64,000 nt of DNA from Pseudoduganella lutea (GTDB lineage: Bacteria; Pseudomonadota; Gammaproteobacteria; Burkholderiales; Burkholderiaceae_D): assembly GCF_004209755.1 (NCBI RefSeq), contig NZ_CP035913.1, forward strand, positions 7,006,001 to 7,070,000, read 5' to 3'. Positions 17,339-26,089 of the stretch are shown piece by piece. Position numbers and translations under genes: made by a program. Under the pieces are notes generated by a model that made no database searches, had not been told where the DNA came from, and saw nothing but the letters and a program-made list of their open reading frames with translations. Position 1 is the stretch's first letter, and each line of letters opens with the position of its first letter.

Positions 17339-18837
17339 ATGAGCGGTTCAAGCAAGGCAGTAGACACGGCCATCCCCGAATTCAAACAGATTTTGGGCAT
17401 CCCGCTCCACTGTGGATGTTGTTCATGACGGAGTTCTGGGAGCGCTTCGCGTTCTACGGCATCCGTTGGGCGCTCGTGCTGTATATCGTCGCCCAATTCC
17501 ACGGTGGTGCGGCTTCCGGTGAGGCCGACGCAAACCTCACCTATGGTTCGTATCTCGCGCTCGTCTATGCGGCGGCGCTTTTCGGCGGCTATGTAGCCGA
17601 CCGAGTGCTCGGCTACCAGCGTTCCATCCTCGTCGGCGCAGCTTTCATGGCGGCCGGCCTGTTCATGATCGCACTGCCCGATCCCACCATCTTCAAGGTG
17701 GGCCTGGCCACCATCATCACGGGTAACGGCCTGTTCAAGCCGAACATCTCGACGATGGTCGGCAAGCTGTATGCCGCGGCGGATTCGCGGCGCGACAGTG
17801 GCTTCACGATTTTCTACATGGGCATCAATGCCGGCGCGTTCATCGCACCGATCCTGACCCAGCACCTGGCCCAGTATGTATTCAACACGGGCGACATGCC
17901 CGAGTACAAGGTGGTGTTCATCGCCTCGGGCATCGGCATGCTGATCTCGCTGGTGTGGTTCTTCATCGGCCGCAAGGAGCTGAAAGGCATCGGCATGCCG
18001 GAACAGCACGCCGCGAGCCCTGCCCGCATCCTGTACGTGATCGCGGGCTGCCTGGCCACCATCCCCGTGGTGTTCGCGCTGCTGGCAGTTGGCGCGCAGC
18101 AGCTGCAGGGCGTGCTGACCGTGCTGTTCATCCTGCTGGCGGTGATGCTGCTGGTCGAAGGCTACCGCAATGGCCCCGTGGCGCGCGATAAAGTTTGGGC
18201 GATGATGATCATCTTCGCCTTCAACATCCTGTTCTGGATGTTCTTCGAACAGGCCGGCAGTTCGTTCACGTTCCTGGCCGAGAACATCGTCAACCGCGCC
18301 TTCGGCGGCTGGATCTTCCCCACCGCCTGGTTCCAGAGCGTGAACTCGATCGCCATCATCACGTGCGCGCCGATCATCGCGGCCATCTGGATCTACACGG
18401 CGCGGCGCAACGTCGAACCGTCGATCCCTCGCAAGTTCGGCCTGGGCCTGATCTTCAACGGCCTGGCGTTCCTGCTGCTGGTGTTCGCGCTGAAGACGAT
18501 GGTCGTCGATGGCAAGATCCCGTTCTGGACGCTGTTCATGGTGTACGTGATTCAGTCCATCGGTGAGCTGTGCCTGTCGCCGATCGGCCTGTCGATGGTG
18601 ACGAAGCTGGCGCCAACGCGCCTGGTCGGCCTGGGCATGGGCGGCTGGTTCCTGTCGACCGGCATCGGCAACAACCTGTCCGGCATCTTCGCCTCGCACG
18701 TGTCCGGCGAATCGGGCATGTCGGTGGAATCGGCGCTGTCCGGCTACAACTTCGGGTTCTGGTCGCTGGTGATCGGCGGCGTGCTGCTGTTCCTGCTGGC
18801 ACCGCTGATCCAGAAGCTGATGCATGGCGTGAAGTGA
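17339..18837 (+). CDS. POT/PTR family proton-coupled peptide transporter, broken by one missing base near 17391
   Basis: About 499 residues and roughly 14 membrane segments. The body is a canonical POT protein: the ExxERF proton-coupling motif in MTEFWERFAFYGIRW, then GGYVADRVLGYQRS and the C-terminal QSIGELCLSPIGLSMVTKLAP. The uninterrupted frame lacks a credible N-terminus. An ATG at 17339 with AGGAG seven bases upstream encodes MSGSSKAVDTAIPEFKQI in another frame. Adding one T to the TTTT run at 17391-17394 joins it as FKQIFGHPAPLWML. Such transporters import di- and tripeptides. It diverges from ppnN, and its 3' end shares a terminator with glpD. Confidence 0.9.
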
Positions 18838-18855
18838 TCGCGCAGCGCACCTGAT

Positions 18856-18881
18856 AAACGGCAGCCCGCGGGCTGCCGTTT
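18856..18881. terminator. bidirectional terminator between the peptide transporter and glpD
   Basis: A 26-base perfect palindrome begins AAACGGCAGCCC and ends GGGCTGCCGTTT. It has a T-run to the right (TTTTTATT) and a short A-run to the left, between two convergent genes. It would serve both. Confidence 0.9.
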
Positions 18882-20441
18882 TTATTTGGACGCCGCTTTC
18901 GCCGGGAGCGGATGCGCGCCCAGCCAGGCATCCAGCACGGCCGGCGCATCGGGCGGCAAATGCAGGCCCAGCTTGGTGCGCCGCCACAGGATATCGTCCG
19001 CCGTCACCGCCCATTCGTGCCGGCGCAGGTAATCGAGTTCGGCCTCGTACAGCCCGGGCAGCACCTGTTCTCCCATGTCGACCATCGCCGCACGGCCCTG
19101 CAGCAGCGTGTGGATGCGCGTGCCGTAAGCCCTGGCGTAGCGGGCGATCAGCGGGCAATCGAGCCAGCCATACTGCACTTGCAGGCGCGAGCGCCAGCCA
19201 TCGAATTCCAGCACCGAGCGGCTGTCCGGCACGGCGCCGAACAGGTCGCCTCCGGGCAGGCAGGCACCGGCCGTCCATGCCCCGGCGCGGTGGCCGAGGG
19301 CCTTGCAGACGAGATCCGCGGCCCCCTCCGCCAGCTTGCGGTAGGTGGTCAGCTTGCCGCCGAAGACAGTCAGCAGCGGCGCCCCTTCGTCATCCATTTG
19401 CAGCCGGTAGTCGCGCGTGACGGCGCTGGCCTTCGCCGATGCGTCGTCGAGCAGCGGGCGCACGCCGGCAAAGCTCCACACCACGTCCGCCGGTGTGACG
19501 GGCGCCTGGAAATAATGGCTGGCCACGCCGCACAGGTAGCGGATCTCGCCTTCGTCGATCGCCACCGCCGCGGGATCGCCCACGTACTCCACGTCGGTGG
19601 TGCCGATCAGCGTGAAGTCCCGTTCGTACGGAATGGCAAAGACGATGCGGCCATCGTCGTGCTGGAACAGGTAGGCATCGTCGTGATCGAAGATGCGCCG
19701 CACCACGATATGGCTGCCTTTCACGAGCCGCAGCTTGGTTGGTGCCCGTGCAGCGCCTGTCGCGTGTACCGCGCCGTCCAGGAACGCCGCTGCCCAGGGC
19801 CCGGCCGCATTGACGATGGCGCGCACGGCGATCTGCTTGTGCGTGCCGTCCGCCTTGCGCAGCGTGACGCGCCAGGCACCGTTCTCGCGGCGCGCTTCGG
19901 TGCACGCCGTGCGGGTCAGGATGCAGGCGCCCTTCTGCGCCGCATCCACTGCGTTCAATACGACGAGGCGCGCGTCGTCGACCCATGCGTCCGAATACAC
20001 GAACGCCTGCCGGAACGCGGGCCGCAACGCGCGGCCGGCCGGGTGTGCCGGCAGTTGCACGCTTTCGGAACCCGGCAGCAGCTCGCGGCGCGCCAGGCGG
20101 TCATACAGGAACAAGCCGGCACGGATCAGCGCCGCCGGGCGTTGCCCCGTGTGCGGCATCACGAACCGCAGCGGCCGCACCACGTGCGGCGCGGCGCGCA
20201 GCAGCACTTCGCGCTCGGCCAGTGCCTTGCGCACGAGGCCGAACTCGTAATGCTCGAGATAGCGCAGCCCGCCATGGATCAGTTTTGTCGAGGCCGACGA
20301 CGTGTGCGACGCCAGGTCGTCGCGCTCGCACAGCGCCACGCACAAGCCGCGGCCCGCCACGTCGCGGGCGATTCCCGCGCCATTGATGCCGCCCCCTACC
20401 ACTAATACGTCGCAATCGACGTCCTGCCTTGCCGCTGCCAT
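18882..20441 (-). CDS. glpD: aerobic glycerol-3-phosphate dehydrogenase
   Basis: The 519-residue FAD enzyme oxidises glycerol-3-phosphate to dihydroxyacetone phosphate at the inner membrane and passes electrons to quinone. The N-terminal FAD-binding motif is DVLVVGGGINGAGIARDVAG, followed by the family signature STKLIHGGLRYLEHYEF. VFGGKLTTYRKLAEGAAD lies in the second FAD-contacting region. The C-terminal DUF-type cap ends with WRRTKLGLHLPPDA. The start at 20441 is chosen because upstream in-frame sequence is not conserved; GGGGA lies just before it. No glpF or glpK is nearby. Confidence 0.95.
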   Translation of the reverse strand: MAAARQDVDCDVLVVGGGINGAGIARDVAGRGLCVALCERDDLASHTSSASTKLIHGGLRYLEHYEFGLVRKALAEREVLLRAAPHVVRPLRFVMPHTGQRPAALIRAGLFLYDRLARRELLPGSESVQLPAHPAGRALRPAFRQAFVYSDAWVDDARLVVLNAVDAAQKGACILTRTACTEARRENGAWRVTLRKADGTHKQIAVRAIVNAAGPWAAAFLDGAVHATGAARAPTKLRLVKGSHIVVRRIFDHDDAYLFQHDDGRIVFAIPYERDFTLIGTTDVEYVGDPAAVAIDEGEIRYLCGVASHYFQAPVTPADVVWSFAGVRPLLDDASAKASAVTRDYRLQMDDEGAPLLTVFGGKLTTYRKLAEGAADLVCKALGHRAGAWTAGACLPGGDLFGAVPDSRSVLEFDGWRSRLQVQYGWLDCPLIARYARAYGTRIHTLLQGRAAMVDMGEQVLPGLYEAELDYLRRHEWAVTADDILWRRTKLGLHLPPDAPAVLDAWLGAHPLPAKAASK

Positions 20442-20512
20442 CGGATCCCCGGCTCTTTCATTTTCCTTGAAGATACGACAGTTACGGCCCACAGTGCAAG
20501 CACCGGCCACCT

Positions 20513-20737
20513 TCATTCGTCTTCGGAGCGCCTGTCGACCTGCTCGTCCGGATTTTCCATCCACGCTTCATTGCGCTTCCTGTTCCGCTTCTTCACCGTG
20601 TCGGACTGTTCCTGCGCCGGCTTCGTCGCGGGCGGCGGCGCCACCGGCATCGGAAAGCCGAGGAACACCATCACGAGGAAGATGGGCAACAGCAGGTAGA
20701 ACAGCGGTCGTTTCCAGTTGAGTTTGGTCTTGAACAT
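20513..20737 (-). CDS. small single-pass membrane protein, hypothetical
   Basis: The 74-residue protein has a basic N-terminus (MFKTKLNWKRP), one membrane span (about residues 12-33, LFYLLLPIFLVMVFLGF), a Pro-rich linker and a highly charged Lys/Arg then Glu/Asp tail. The layout is that of a small inner-membrane protein with a cytoplasmic or periplasmic tail. No family is recognised and the binding site is weak. It diverges from the penicillin-binding protein gene. Confidence 0.5.
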   Translation of the reverse strand: MFKTKLNWKRPLFYLLLPIFLVMVFLGFPMPVAPPPATKPAQEQSDTVKKRNRKRNEAWMENPDEQVDRRSEDE

Positions 20738-20839
20738 GCGTCCAAGCTCGGCGCGGCGATGCCGTTTTCAAGTATGCAAGCGATGTTTTTTCAATAGCGT
20801 GGCAACGGAACGACAGCCGGCCGCCAGGGTGCGCTGTTC

Positions 20840-20845
20840 TATAAT
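20840..20845 (+). promoter_or_regulatory. candidate -10 element for ponA
   Basis: A perfect TATAAT at 20840-20845 predicts a transcript start near 20852. That makes the first in-frame TTG at 20857 an unlikely start codon and favours the one at 20887. No clear -35 hexamer is seen. Confidence 0.45.
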
Positions 20846-20886
20846 GGCCCGCGCTTTTGCAACCCCGACACCATGGAATCCACGTC

Positions 20887-23271
20887 TTGAGCAAGCTCCC
20901 ACACTGGCTGAATCGCCGCACCGTCGCCATCGGGGCGATCGTCGCCGGCGGCCTCGCCCTCCTCTGCGCCTTTGCCCTGCTGGGCTACCTGTTCCTGGTG
21001 GTGCGGCCACGGCTGCCGGAGCTCGACGCCGTCATCGACTACAAGCCGAAGATCCCGCTGCGGGTGTATACGGCGGACAAGGTGCTGATCGGCGAATTCG
21101 GCGAGGAGCACCGCGACTTCGTGCCGGTCAACAAGATGCCGGACATGATGAAAAAGGCCGTGCTGGCGATCGAGGACACGCGCTTCTACGAGCACGGCGG
21201 CGTCGACTGGGTGCGCACGCTGGGCGCCGTGAAAGCCAACGCGACCGGCGGTTTCCGCCAGGGCGCGTCGACCATTTCGATGCAGGTGGCCCGCAATTTC
21301 TATCTCACCCGCGAGAAAGTCATCTCGCGCAAGCTCAACGAGGTAATGCTGACCTATAAGATCGAAGCGGCGCTGACGAAGGACGAGATCCTCGAGCTGT
21401 ACATGAACCAGATCTACCTGGGCCAGCGCTCGTTCGGCTTTGCCGCGGCCGCGCAGACCTACTTCGGCAAGTCGCTGGGCGAGCTGTCCGTCGCCGAGAT
21501 CGCGATGCTGGCCGGCCTGCCGAAGAATCCCGCGCGCCACAATCCGGTCACCAATTTCAAGCGCGCCAAGGCACGCCAGCAGGTGGTGCTGCGCCGGCTG
21601 CACGACCTGAACTACATCACCGACGCCCAGTACGAAGAAGCGGTGGACGAGCCCCTGCACGTCAACCGCAAGGGTCAGTCGTTCGACACCCATGCGGAGT
21701 ATGTGGCCGAACTCGCACGCCAGGCGGCCTATGCGCAATACCAGGAGGCGGCCTACACGCGCGGCATCGTGGTCCGCACGACGATCTTCAGCAAGGACCA
21801 GGAAGCCGCCTATGAAGCCGTGCGCCGCAACGTCATCGCCTACGACCAGCGGCACGGCTACCGCGGCCCCGAGGCGTTCATCGCGCTGCCGGCGGACGAG
21901 GAGGAACGCGAGGAGGAAATCGACCGCGCCCTGTCGCGCCGCCCCGGCAGCGACGGCCTGATCGCCGCCGTCGTGCTGGCCGCGAGCCCGCGCGAAGTGC
22001 GCGCCGAAACGGCTGACGGCATCGACGTGACGATCAGTGGCGACGGCCTGAAGCTGGCCACGGCCGCGCTGTCGTCGAAAGCCAGGGACACGCTGCGTAT
22101 CCGCCCCGGCGCCATCATCCGCGTGGCGCACGACAGCCGGAAAGGCTGGGCGATCACGCAGGTGCCGGCGGTGGCCGCGGCCTTCGCCTCGATCGATCCG
22201 GCCACCGGCGCCTACCGCTCGATGGTCGGCGGCTTCGACTACAACCTGCAGAAATTCAATCACGTCACCCAGGCGTGGCGCCAGCCCGGTTCGGCGATCA
22301 AGCCCTTTGTCTACTCGGCGGCGGTGGACAAGGGCTATGGCCCGGCCACGCTGATCGACGACGTGCCGCTGGAACTGCCCGGCGGCGCGAACGGCGAACC
22401 GTGGCGGCCGCAAAACGACGACTTCGTGTTCGACGGCCCCATCTCCATGCGCATCTCGCTGGCCAAGTCGAAGAACGTGCCGTCCGTGCGCATCCTGCGC
22501 GCCGTCACCGTGCCCTATGCGCACGGCTTCCTGGAACGCTTCGGCCTGGACCTGTCGAAGCACCCGCAGAACCTGACGATGGCGCTGGGCACCGGTGCCG
22601 TGACCCCGGAACAGATGGCCGGTGCCTATGCGGTCTTCGCCAATGGCGGCTACCGCGTGCAGCCATGGCTGATCGCCAGCATCGAAGATGCCGACGGCAA
22701 GGTGCTGCATGCCGCAAAACATGCGTCTCAGCCCGACGAGTCGGCCCGCGTGCTCGATCCGCGCAACGCCTTCATCATGGACAGCATGCTGCACGAAGTG
22801 GCGCGCACCGGCACCGGCGCGGCGGCCGTGCAGCGCATCGGCCGCCCCGACATCGCCGGCAAGACAGGCACCACGAGCGACGCGTTCGACGGCTGGTTCG
22901 GCGGCTACGGCGGCGGCATCGTGGCCGTGGCGTGGATGGGCTACGACGAGCCGAAATCGCTGGGCGGCCGCGAATTCGGCTCCACGCTGGCGCTGCCGAT
23001 CTGGATCGACTACATGCGCACCGCGCTGGCTGGCCGGCCCATCGTCGAGCGGCCGGTGCCGGAAGGCGTGGTGCAGGTCGACGACGACTGGATGCTCGAG
23101 GAATACGCGAACGATCCTACCGTGCGCACGATCGACATGGAGCCGGGTCTGCTGGAAGGCGCCGAACCCGGCTTGCCGGAAGATGGCGCAGAGTCCCCTC
23201 CAGGCCCCGCGCCTGCCCCCGCTCCCGTTCCTGCCCAGCCGGAGCCCATGCCGTCGCCCTATGTAAATTGA
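20887..23271 (+). CDS. ponA: penicillin-binding protein 1A, bifunctional transglycosylase/transpeptidase
   Basis: About 794 residues. After one N-terminal membrane span (about residues 14-38), the GT51 transglycosylase contains the catalytic Glu in AIEDTRFYEHGGVDW, then GGFRQGASTISMQVARNFYL and MNQIYLGQRSFGFAAAA. An OB-like insert follows. The transpeptidase has SxxK in QPGSAIKPFVYSAA, SxN in AKSKNVPSVR and KTGT in GKTGTTSDAFDGWFGG. The tail is Pro/Ala-rich. It polymerises and cross-links peptidoglycan. The start is uncertain: TTG 20887 overlaps the stop of a five-codon ATG frame at 20873, and one missing T would fuse them as MESTSLSKLP. Confidence 0.93.
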   Translation: MSKLPHWLNRRTVAIGAIVAGGLALLCAFALLGYLFLVVRPRLPELDAVIDYKPKIPLRVYTADKVLIGEFGEEHRDFVPVNKMPDMMKKAVLAIEDTRFYEHGGVDWVRTLGAVKANATGGFRQGASTISMQVARNFYLTREKVISRKLNEVMLTYKIEAALTKDEILELYMNQIYLGQRSFGFAAAAQTYFGKSLGELSVAEIAMLAGLPKNPARHNPVTNFKRAKARQQVVLRRLHDLNYITDAQYEEAVDEPLHVNRKGQSFDTHAEYVAELARQAAYAQYQEAAYTRGIVVRTTIFSKDQEAAYEAVRRNVIAYDQRHGYRGPEAFIALPADEEEREEEIDRALSRRPGSDGLIAAVVLAASPREVRAETADGIDVTISGDGLKLATAALSSKARDTLRIRPGAIIRVAHDSRKGWAITQVPAVAAAFASIDPATGAYRSMVGGFDYNLQKFNHVTQAWRQPGSAIKPFVYSAAVDKGYGPATLIDDVPLELPGGANGEPWRPQNDDFVFDGPISMRISLAKSKNVPSVRILRAVTVPYAHGFLERFGLDLSKHPQNLTMALGTGAVTPEQMAGAYAVFANGGYRVQPWLIASIEDADGKVLHAAKHASQPDESARVLDPRNAFIMDSMLHEVARTGTGAAAVQRIGRPDIAGKTGTTSDAFDGWFGGYGGGIVAVAWMGYDEPKSLGGREFGSTLALPIWIDYMRTALAGRPIVERPVPEGVVQVDDDWMLEEYANDPTVRTIDMEPGLLEGAEPGLPEDGAESPPGPAPAPAPVPAQPEPMPSPYVN

Positions 23272-23389
23272 GCGGCCGGCGCGCACGGCGGTCGTTCCCG
23301 ATGGAGCCATTGTGCTAACCTGCACGAGGGCCAGCATGCGGCCCGCGGCTCCGGCTCGCCGGCCGCACCAACTCACCGCGGGAGGCATC

Positions 23390-24265
23390 TTGGGCAGCTG
23401 GAAGCAGTTATCGCCATCGCAGTACCATGCGCTCGGCCTCGGCACGGCGTTCGGCGTCACCGACGTGGGCAAGGTGCGCACATCGAACCAGGACAATTTC
23501 CACATCTCGCCCGAACTGGGCCTGCTGGTGGTGGCGGACGGCATGGGCGGCCACGAAGGCGGTGAAATCGCCAGCACCGAAGCGATCGGACAGCTTTGCT
23601 GCTTCATTGCCGCCGCGCGTGGCCAGGCGTCGACCGCGCCCTACGATGCCGATGCCACCGCCGCGGTGTTCCGCGCCAGCGCGTTCGATCCGGTCGCCGC
23701 CGATCCGGACGCGACCTGGACCGACGCGACGATGAAGGCGATGATCACGCTGCACGACGCGGTGGAATTCGCCAATGCCCGCGTGTATGCGGAGAACATC
23801 GCGCGGCACCATGCCGATGGTACCGGCATGGGCACGACCCTGACGGGCATGTGGCAACCCGCGCCGCGCGGTCCCGTGTTTCTCTTCCACGTCGGCGACA
23901 GCAGGCTGTATTGCTGGCGCGGCGGCCGCCTGGAACAACTCACGCGCGACCAGACCCTGTACCAGCAGGCGCTCGATCTCGGCATGCCGGGGCCGCTGCC
24001 GCCACGCAACCTGCTGCTGCAGGCGCTCGGCCCCACCGCCACCGTCAAGCCGGAACTGCTGACGCGCACCGTGGCGCCCGGCGACGTGTACCTGCTCTGC
24101 AGCGACGGCCTGTACGGCGATGCCGCGCCGGACGCCATCGCCGCAATCCTTGCCCGCGCGCGCGACGACAACCTGGATGCCTGCTGCGCCGACCTGGTCG
24201 CGATGGCCACGCAGAACGGCGGGCGCGACAACATTACCGCTGTGCTTTTGCGCTGTCCGGACTGA
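23390..24265 (+). CDS. PP2C-family serine/threonine protein phosphatase
   Basis: The 291-residue protein has PP2C metal-binding motifs in order: VRTSNQDNFHISPELGLL, VVADGMGGHEGGEIAS, HVGDSRLYCWRGGRLEQLT, LCSDGLYGD and GGRDNITAVLL. It therefore should dephosphorylate Ser/Thr targets with Mn or Mg. The start is TTG 23390 with GGGAGG five bases upstream. Stp-type phosphatases commonly oppose Hanks-type kinases or belong to type VI secretion loci; neither is visible here. It lies 118 bases after the penicillin-binding protein gene. Confidence 0.88.
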   Translation: MGSWKQLSPSQYHALGLGTAFGVTDVGKVRTSNQDNFHISPELGLLVVADGMGGHEGGEIASTEAIGQLCCFIAAARGQASTAPYDADATAAVFRASAFDPVAADPDATWTDATMKAMITLHDAVEFANARVYAENIARHHADGTGMGTTLTGMWQPAPRGPVFLFHVGDSRLYCWRGGRLEQLTRDQTLYQQALDLGMPGPLPPRNLLLQALGPTATVKPELLTRTVAPGDVYLLCSDGLYGDAAPDAIAAILARARDDNLDACCADLVAMATQNGGRDNITAVLLRCPD

Positions 24266-24501
24266 CCGCCACCGGGCTGCGGCCGCTGCGGCTGGCGCAC
24301 AACACGCGCCGTGACACGGGGTGGCGCGGCACGTACACTGGCTCATGGCCCGGCACCGACTGGACGCGGCACCCATTTCCTTGGCGAACGTTGTGTTGCA
24401 TCGCGCCGCTGCAACGCGCTCCAATAACGCGCGGTGATAGCGCGCTGTTTCGAAGAACCGTTACGCCATCCATACGTCGATCGAACCGGACAGGAGATTC
24501 G
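24266..24501. other. intergenic stretch without a recognisable gene
   Basis: No coding pattern, terminator with a T-run, or convincing promoter was found between the phosphatase stop and the small leader frame at 24502. The composition is GC-rich, with scattered short GCGC inverted repeats. Confidence 0.4.
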
Positions 24502-24573
24502 ATGGCAACCAGGCAAACGCATCATGGCTGCGCGGCACTGCATGAGCGGGGTCGCAGGAGCGGGGCGCCATGA
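24502..24573 (+). CDS. possible 23-codon leader peptide coupled to the TPR-methyltransferase
   Basis: ATG 24502 follows AGGAG at ideal spacing and opens a frame of 23 codons (MATRQTHHGCAALHERGRRS, then GAP). Its TGA overlaps the ATG of the downstream gene (ATGA at 24570-24573). The peptide is His/Arg-rich and has no recognised function. The strong binding site plus the overlap suggest real translation that feeds ribosomes to the next start, though chance is possible. Confidence 0.35.
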   Translation: MATRQTHHGCAALHERGRRSGAP

Positions 24574-25987
24574 GCGGCCCGCGCGGTAACAGGGGCGCTT
24601 CCTTCGCCCGCAAGGCTGGCCCCGCATCGCTCGACAATGCGCTTGTCGATGCGCTGCGGCGTGCCATCGACGTGCATCGCCAGGGCAATCCCGTGCAGGC
24701 GGCGCAGCGCTACGAAGCGATCCTGAAGGCGGCCCCGGAGCACCCGGATGCGCTGCACTACCTGGGCGTGGCCCGTCACCAGCTGGGCCAGCACGAACAA
24801 GCGCTGGCGCTGATCGGCCACGCGCTGGACGTGGCCCCGGGCTATGTCGATGCGCGCAACAACCTCGGCAACGTGCAGAAGGAACTGGGCTGCACGCCGA
24901 GGCGGAACGGTCGTACCGCGCCGTGCTGGCGGCCCGCCCGGGCTTTGCCGCCGGCCACAACAACCTGGGCGTCGTGCTGAAGGAACAGCGGCGTTACGAC
25001 GAAGCGGCCGCCTGCTATCGCCGCGCGCTGGACTGCGCACCCGATTTCGCCGATGCCTGGATCAACCTGGGCCACATGCAACGAAAGCTGGGCGACATGG
25101 ACGCCGCGTTGACCGCCTACCGCAATGCGCTGCTGCTGCGCAAGGACGACATCGAAGCCTGCCGGTACCTGGCGCGGGCGCTGGTCGCGTATGGCCGGCC
25201 CGCGGAAGCCCTGGACGTTTACCGGCAATGGGAAAGGATCGCGCCGGACGATCCCACGGTCCGGCACCACATCGCCGCTTGCGAGGGCGCCGCGCCGGCG
25301 CGCGCGTCGGATGCCTACGTGCAGGCCACCTTCGACCGTTTTGCCGGCAGCTTCGACGATGTGCTGGCGCGGCTGGAATACCGCGCCCCCGCCCTGTGCG
25401 CCGGGCTACTGGCGGAACTGCTGCCGGCGCCGGGCGCGGCGCGCGACGTGCTGGATGCCGGCTGCGGCACCGGCCTGTGCGGCCCGCTGCTGAAACCCCA
25501 CGCGCGCACGCTGGCGGGCGTCGACCTGTCGCCGGGCATGCTGGCCAAGGCAGCCGAACGTGGCCACTACGATACGCTGCACGAGGCCGAACTGACCGCG
25601 TGGCTGGCCTCCCACCCCGCTTCATACGACCTGATCGTTTCCGCCGATACGCTGTGCTATTTCGGCGCGCTCGATGGAGTGATGCAAGCCGCTGCCGGCG
25701 CACTCCGCCCCGGCGGGTATCTTGTCTTTACAGTCGAAGGCGCCGGCGCGCCCGCCAATGCGGAAGGCGGCGCGCCGTTTCCTCCCTATGTACTCCACCC
25801 GCATGGCCGCTACAGCCACGCCGAACCCTACGTGCGTGCCATGCTGGGCGAAGCCGGCCTGGCCGTGATCGAGGTCCGGCCCGTCACCTTGCGGCAGGAA
25901 GCACAGCAACCGGTCGCCGGCCTGCTCGTGGCAGCCGTCCGAGCGCCACTTGCCGGGCCGGCGGTGGCAAACCCGTCCTTGTCCTGA
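24570..25987 (+). CDS. TPR-repeat SAM-dependent methyltransferase, broken by one missing base near 24890
   Basis: The N-terminal half contains TPR units (AAQRYEAILKAAPEHPDALHYLG, truncated here at 24980, then HNNLGVVLKEQRRYDEAAACY and further repeats). The C-terminal half is a class I methyltransferase with motif I LDAGCGTGLCGPLL, then VDLSPGMLAKA and LIVSADTLCYFG. The first frame ends NNLGNVQKELGC and the second resumes AEAERSYRAVLAARPGF, which are adjacent pieces of one TPR. Restoring one base in GGGCTGCACG at 24887-24895 gives 472 residues. The methyl acceptor is unknown. GGAGCGGGG precedes the ATG. Confidence 0.85.
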
Positions 25988-26014
25988 GGAGCGACGGCGG
26001 GAAGATGCTTCGAC

Positions 26015-26020
26015 TATAAT
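26015..26020 (+). promoter_or_regulatory. candidate -10 element for mfd
   Basis: A perfect TATAAT lies 70 bases before the mfd start and just after the methyltransferase stop. A -35 match is not evident. Confidence 0.4.
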
Positions 26021-26089
26021 GTTGCCTTGCCGCCCAGCGGCTTCCCGGTCAGCCTTATCAGTCCGCAGTCACGTCAGCCTTCCTGCCGC

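Noticed and set aside
17245..19278. 677-codon open frame opposite the peptide transporter and glpD
   Set aside because: Crosses two real genes and their shared terminator.
20839..23607. 922-codon open frame on the minus strand
   Set aside because: It lies opposite the penicillin-binding protein gene, which has all catalytic motifs. The frame is Arg/His-rich, a shadow of GC-rich codon use.
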